A stretch of DNA of 7,008 nt from Prevotellaceae bacterium UBA1746 (GTDB taxonomy: Bacteria; Bacteroidota; Bacteroidia; Bacteroidales; Bacteroidaceae): the NCBI GenBank assembly GCA_905369775.1, contig CAJPJR010000094.1, positions 1-7,008 on the forward strand, in the 5' to 3' direction. Position numbers and translations under genes: made by a program. Below are positions 6,472 to 7,008 of the stretch, one piece after another. How positions within the stretch are numbered: the stretch's first letter is position 1; the number at the start of each line of letters is the position of its first letter. Under the pieces are notes generated by a model, which was not told the origin of the DNA, did not search any database, and saw nothing but the letters and a program-made list of their open reading frames with translations.

Positions 6472-6969
6472 TTAGCCTATCGAGGAACCAGGACTCGATG
6501 CTCCTGCACTTCCTACGTCTTTGATTACATCATACACAATGCCTTCGCCTTTTGCGTCTGTGTAAACAAGTCCTTCGTATTGAAACAAGATGCCTGTTGC
6601 CATATCGGAGGACTTCAGCACGGTGATTCCGACGCGATCGGCCTGCCATCCAAAGCATGCCGGGTCGTCGGGTATGAATCGAAGTGCATGCTCTCCTCCA
6701 ACAATGCCCCTTTTGTCCTTAAACGGAATCTTTTCGCCCTTCGCGACAAAGAGTTGGAACTCGATTTTTTCAGACGCGGGCATTTGTTTAGCGTCGACGA
6801 GTTCTCCTTTCTCGTTCTTTGCTTCGGTTCTTTCACCGGCTTGAGAAGACGTTTTGAGAGTCTTATCCTTCGGGGTGGGGATGTTATCCCATGCTACTCC
6901 GGGCTTTGGCTTGCCGTCTTCAGAGACTTTTGTTTGGAGGCTTCCGAATCTCCAGCTGAGTTGTCCCAT
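6472..6969 (-). CDS. Tail tube-like (major tail) protein, 165 residues
   Basis: This is the probable structural subunit of the tail tube, assembled in stacked rings around the tape measure. The protein starts MGQLSWRFGSLQTK. It carries WDNIPTP (27-33), a charged Lys/Glu-rich stretch (34-65), a beta-rich core (KIEFQLFVAKG, 68-78; GEHALRFIPDDPACFGW, 92-108), a strand segment GILFQYEGLVYTD (126-138), and a Ser/Gly-rich end (GSAGASSPGSSIG). The WDNIPTP opening and ALR-PDDP segment match the pattern I associate with Bacteroidetes phage major tail proteins. Size and place directly upstream of the chaperone gene agree with a tube protein. There is no signal peptide or membrane segment. The ATG at 6969 follows an A/C-rich leader without Shine-Dalgarno. 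Stop TAA lies at 6474-6472. Whether the tail is contractile cannot be said, since the upstream region where a sheath gene would lie is outside the window. Confidence 0.78.
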   Translation of the reverse strand: MGQLSWRFGSLQTKVSEDGKPKPGVAWDNIPTPKDKTLKTSSQAGERTEAKNEKGELVDAKQMPASEKIEFQLFVAKGEKIPFKDKRGIVGGEHALRFIPDDPACFGWQADRVGITVLKSSDMATGILFQYEGLVYTDAKGEGIVYDVIKDVGSAGASSPGSSIG

Positions 6970-7008
6970 AGTTCTGTGTTTTTGTGTGGTTAATGTGTGT
7001 GTTTAGTC
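6970..7008 (-). other. A/C-rich leader upstream of the tail tube gene
   Basis: The 39 bases before the tube ATG, read on the minus strand, are poor in G and rich in A and C (ACACACACATTAACCACAC, then AAAAACACAG). No AGGAGG-like ribosome binding site is visible. Such unstructured A-rich leaders are typical of efficient starts in Bacteroidetes. No TAnnTTTG promoter element of that phylum is visible in this short piece, so the promoter is probably further upstream. A TAA near the window edge (7006-7004) could be the stop of the preceding gene, but its frame cannot be established. Confidence 0.4.

Noticed and set aside
6760..6772. Run of six A on the minus strand in the tube gene as a second slip site
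   Set aside because: In the real frame it reads GAA AAA ATC, so it does not form an in-phase X XXY YYZ heptamer, and no extended product is expected there.
6358..6993. 211-codon plus-strand open frame across the tube gene
   Set aside because: It is antisense to the tube gene and crosses the RNA fold and the leader. The minus-strand protein has recognisable tail-tube features and this one does not.

Overview
The window is a tail-morphogenesis block from a tailed bacteriophage or prophage, transcribed entirely on the minus strand (read it from base 7008 down to base 1). In transcription order it holds a tail tube-like protein (6969-6472), a short gap with a tRNA-like RNA fold (6455-6387), a tail assembly chaperone gene made as a short form and a -1 frameshifted long form (6365-5823 and 6365-5635), a 1598-residue tape measure protein (5631-835), and the start of a distal-tail-type protein that runs off the left edge (838-1). 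There is almost no unused DNA: gaps are 106 bases or less, and the last two genes overlap by ATGA.

The host is most likely a G+C-rich member of the Bacteroidales; an Alistipes-like host would fit. This rests on starts preceded by A-rich leaders without a clear Shine-Dalgarno sequence, on tail proteins that resemble in overall pattern those I know from Bacteroidetes prophages, and on a base composition near 60% G+C in much of the tape measure gene. It is an inference. Phage versus prophage cannot be decided, because no integrase, att site or host gene is present.

The genes form one assembly pathway. The chaperone short and long forms coat the tape measure, the tape measure sets tail length, tube subunits polymerise around it, and the distal-tail protein joins tube to baseplate. 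The long chaperone form has no start codon of its own. It depends on a -1 slip at a heptamer T TTT TTC (5922-5916), which sits directly after the last -1-frame stop and is followed 7 bases later by a perfect 8-bp stem. This is the best supported regulatory feature here.

The most unusual item is the 69-base fold between the tube and chaperone genes. It has a perfect tRNA T-arm (GGTTCGATTCC) stacked on an acceptor-like stem for 12 bp in total. In place of normal D and anticodon arms it has a single 7-bp hairpin. It does not fold as a normal tRNA. A second oddity is an A+T-rich patch with different codon use inside the tape measure gene (about 3841-4200), which suggests mosaic exchange. I see no defence system, CRISPR array, insertion sequence or toxin-antitoxin pair.
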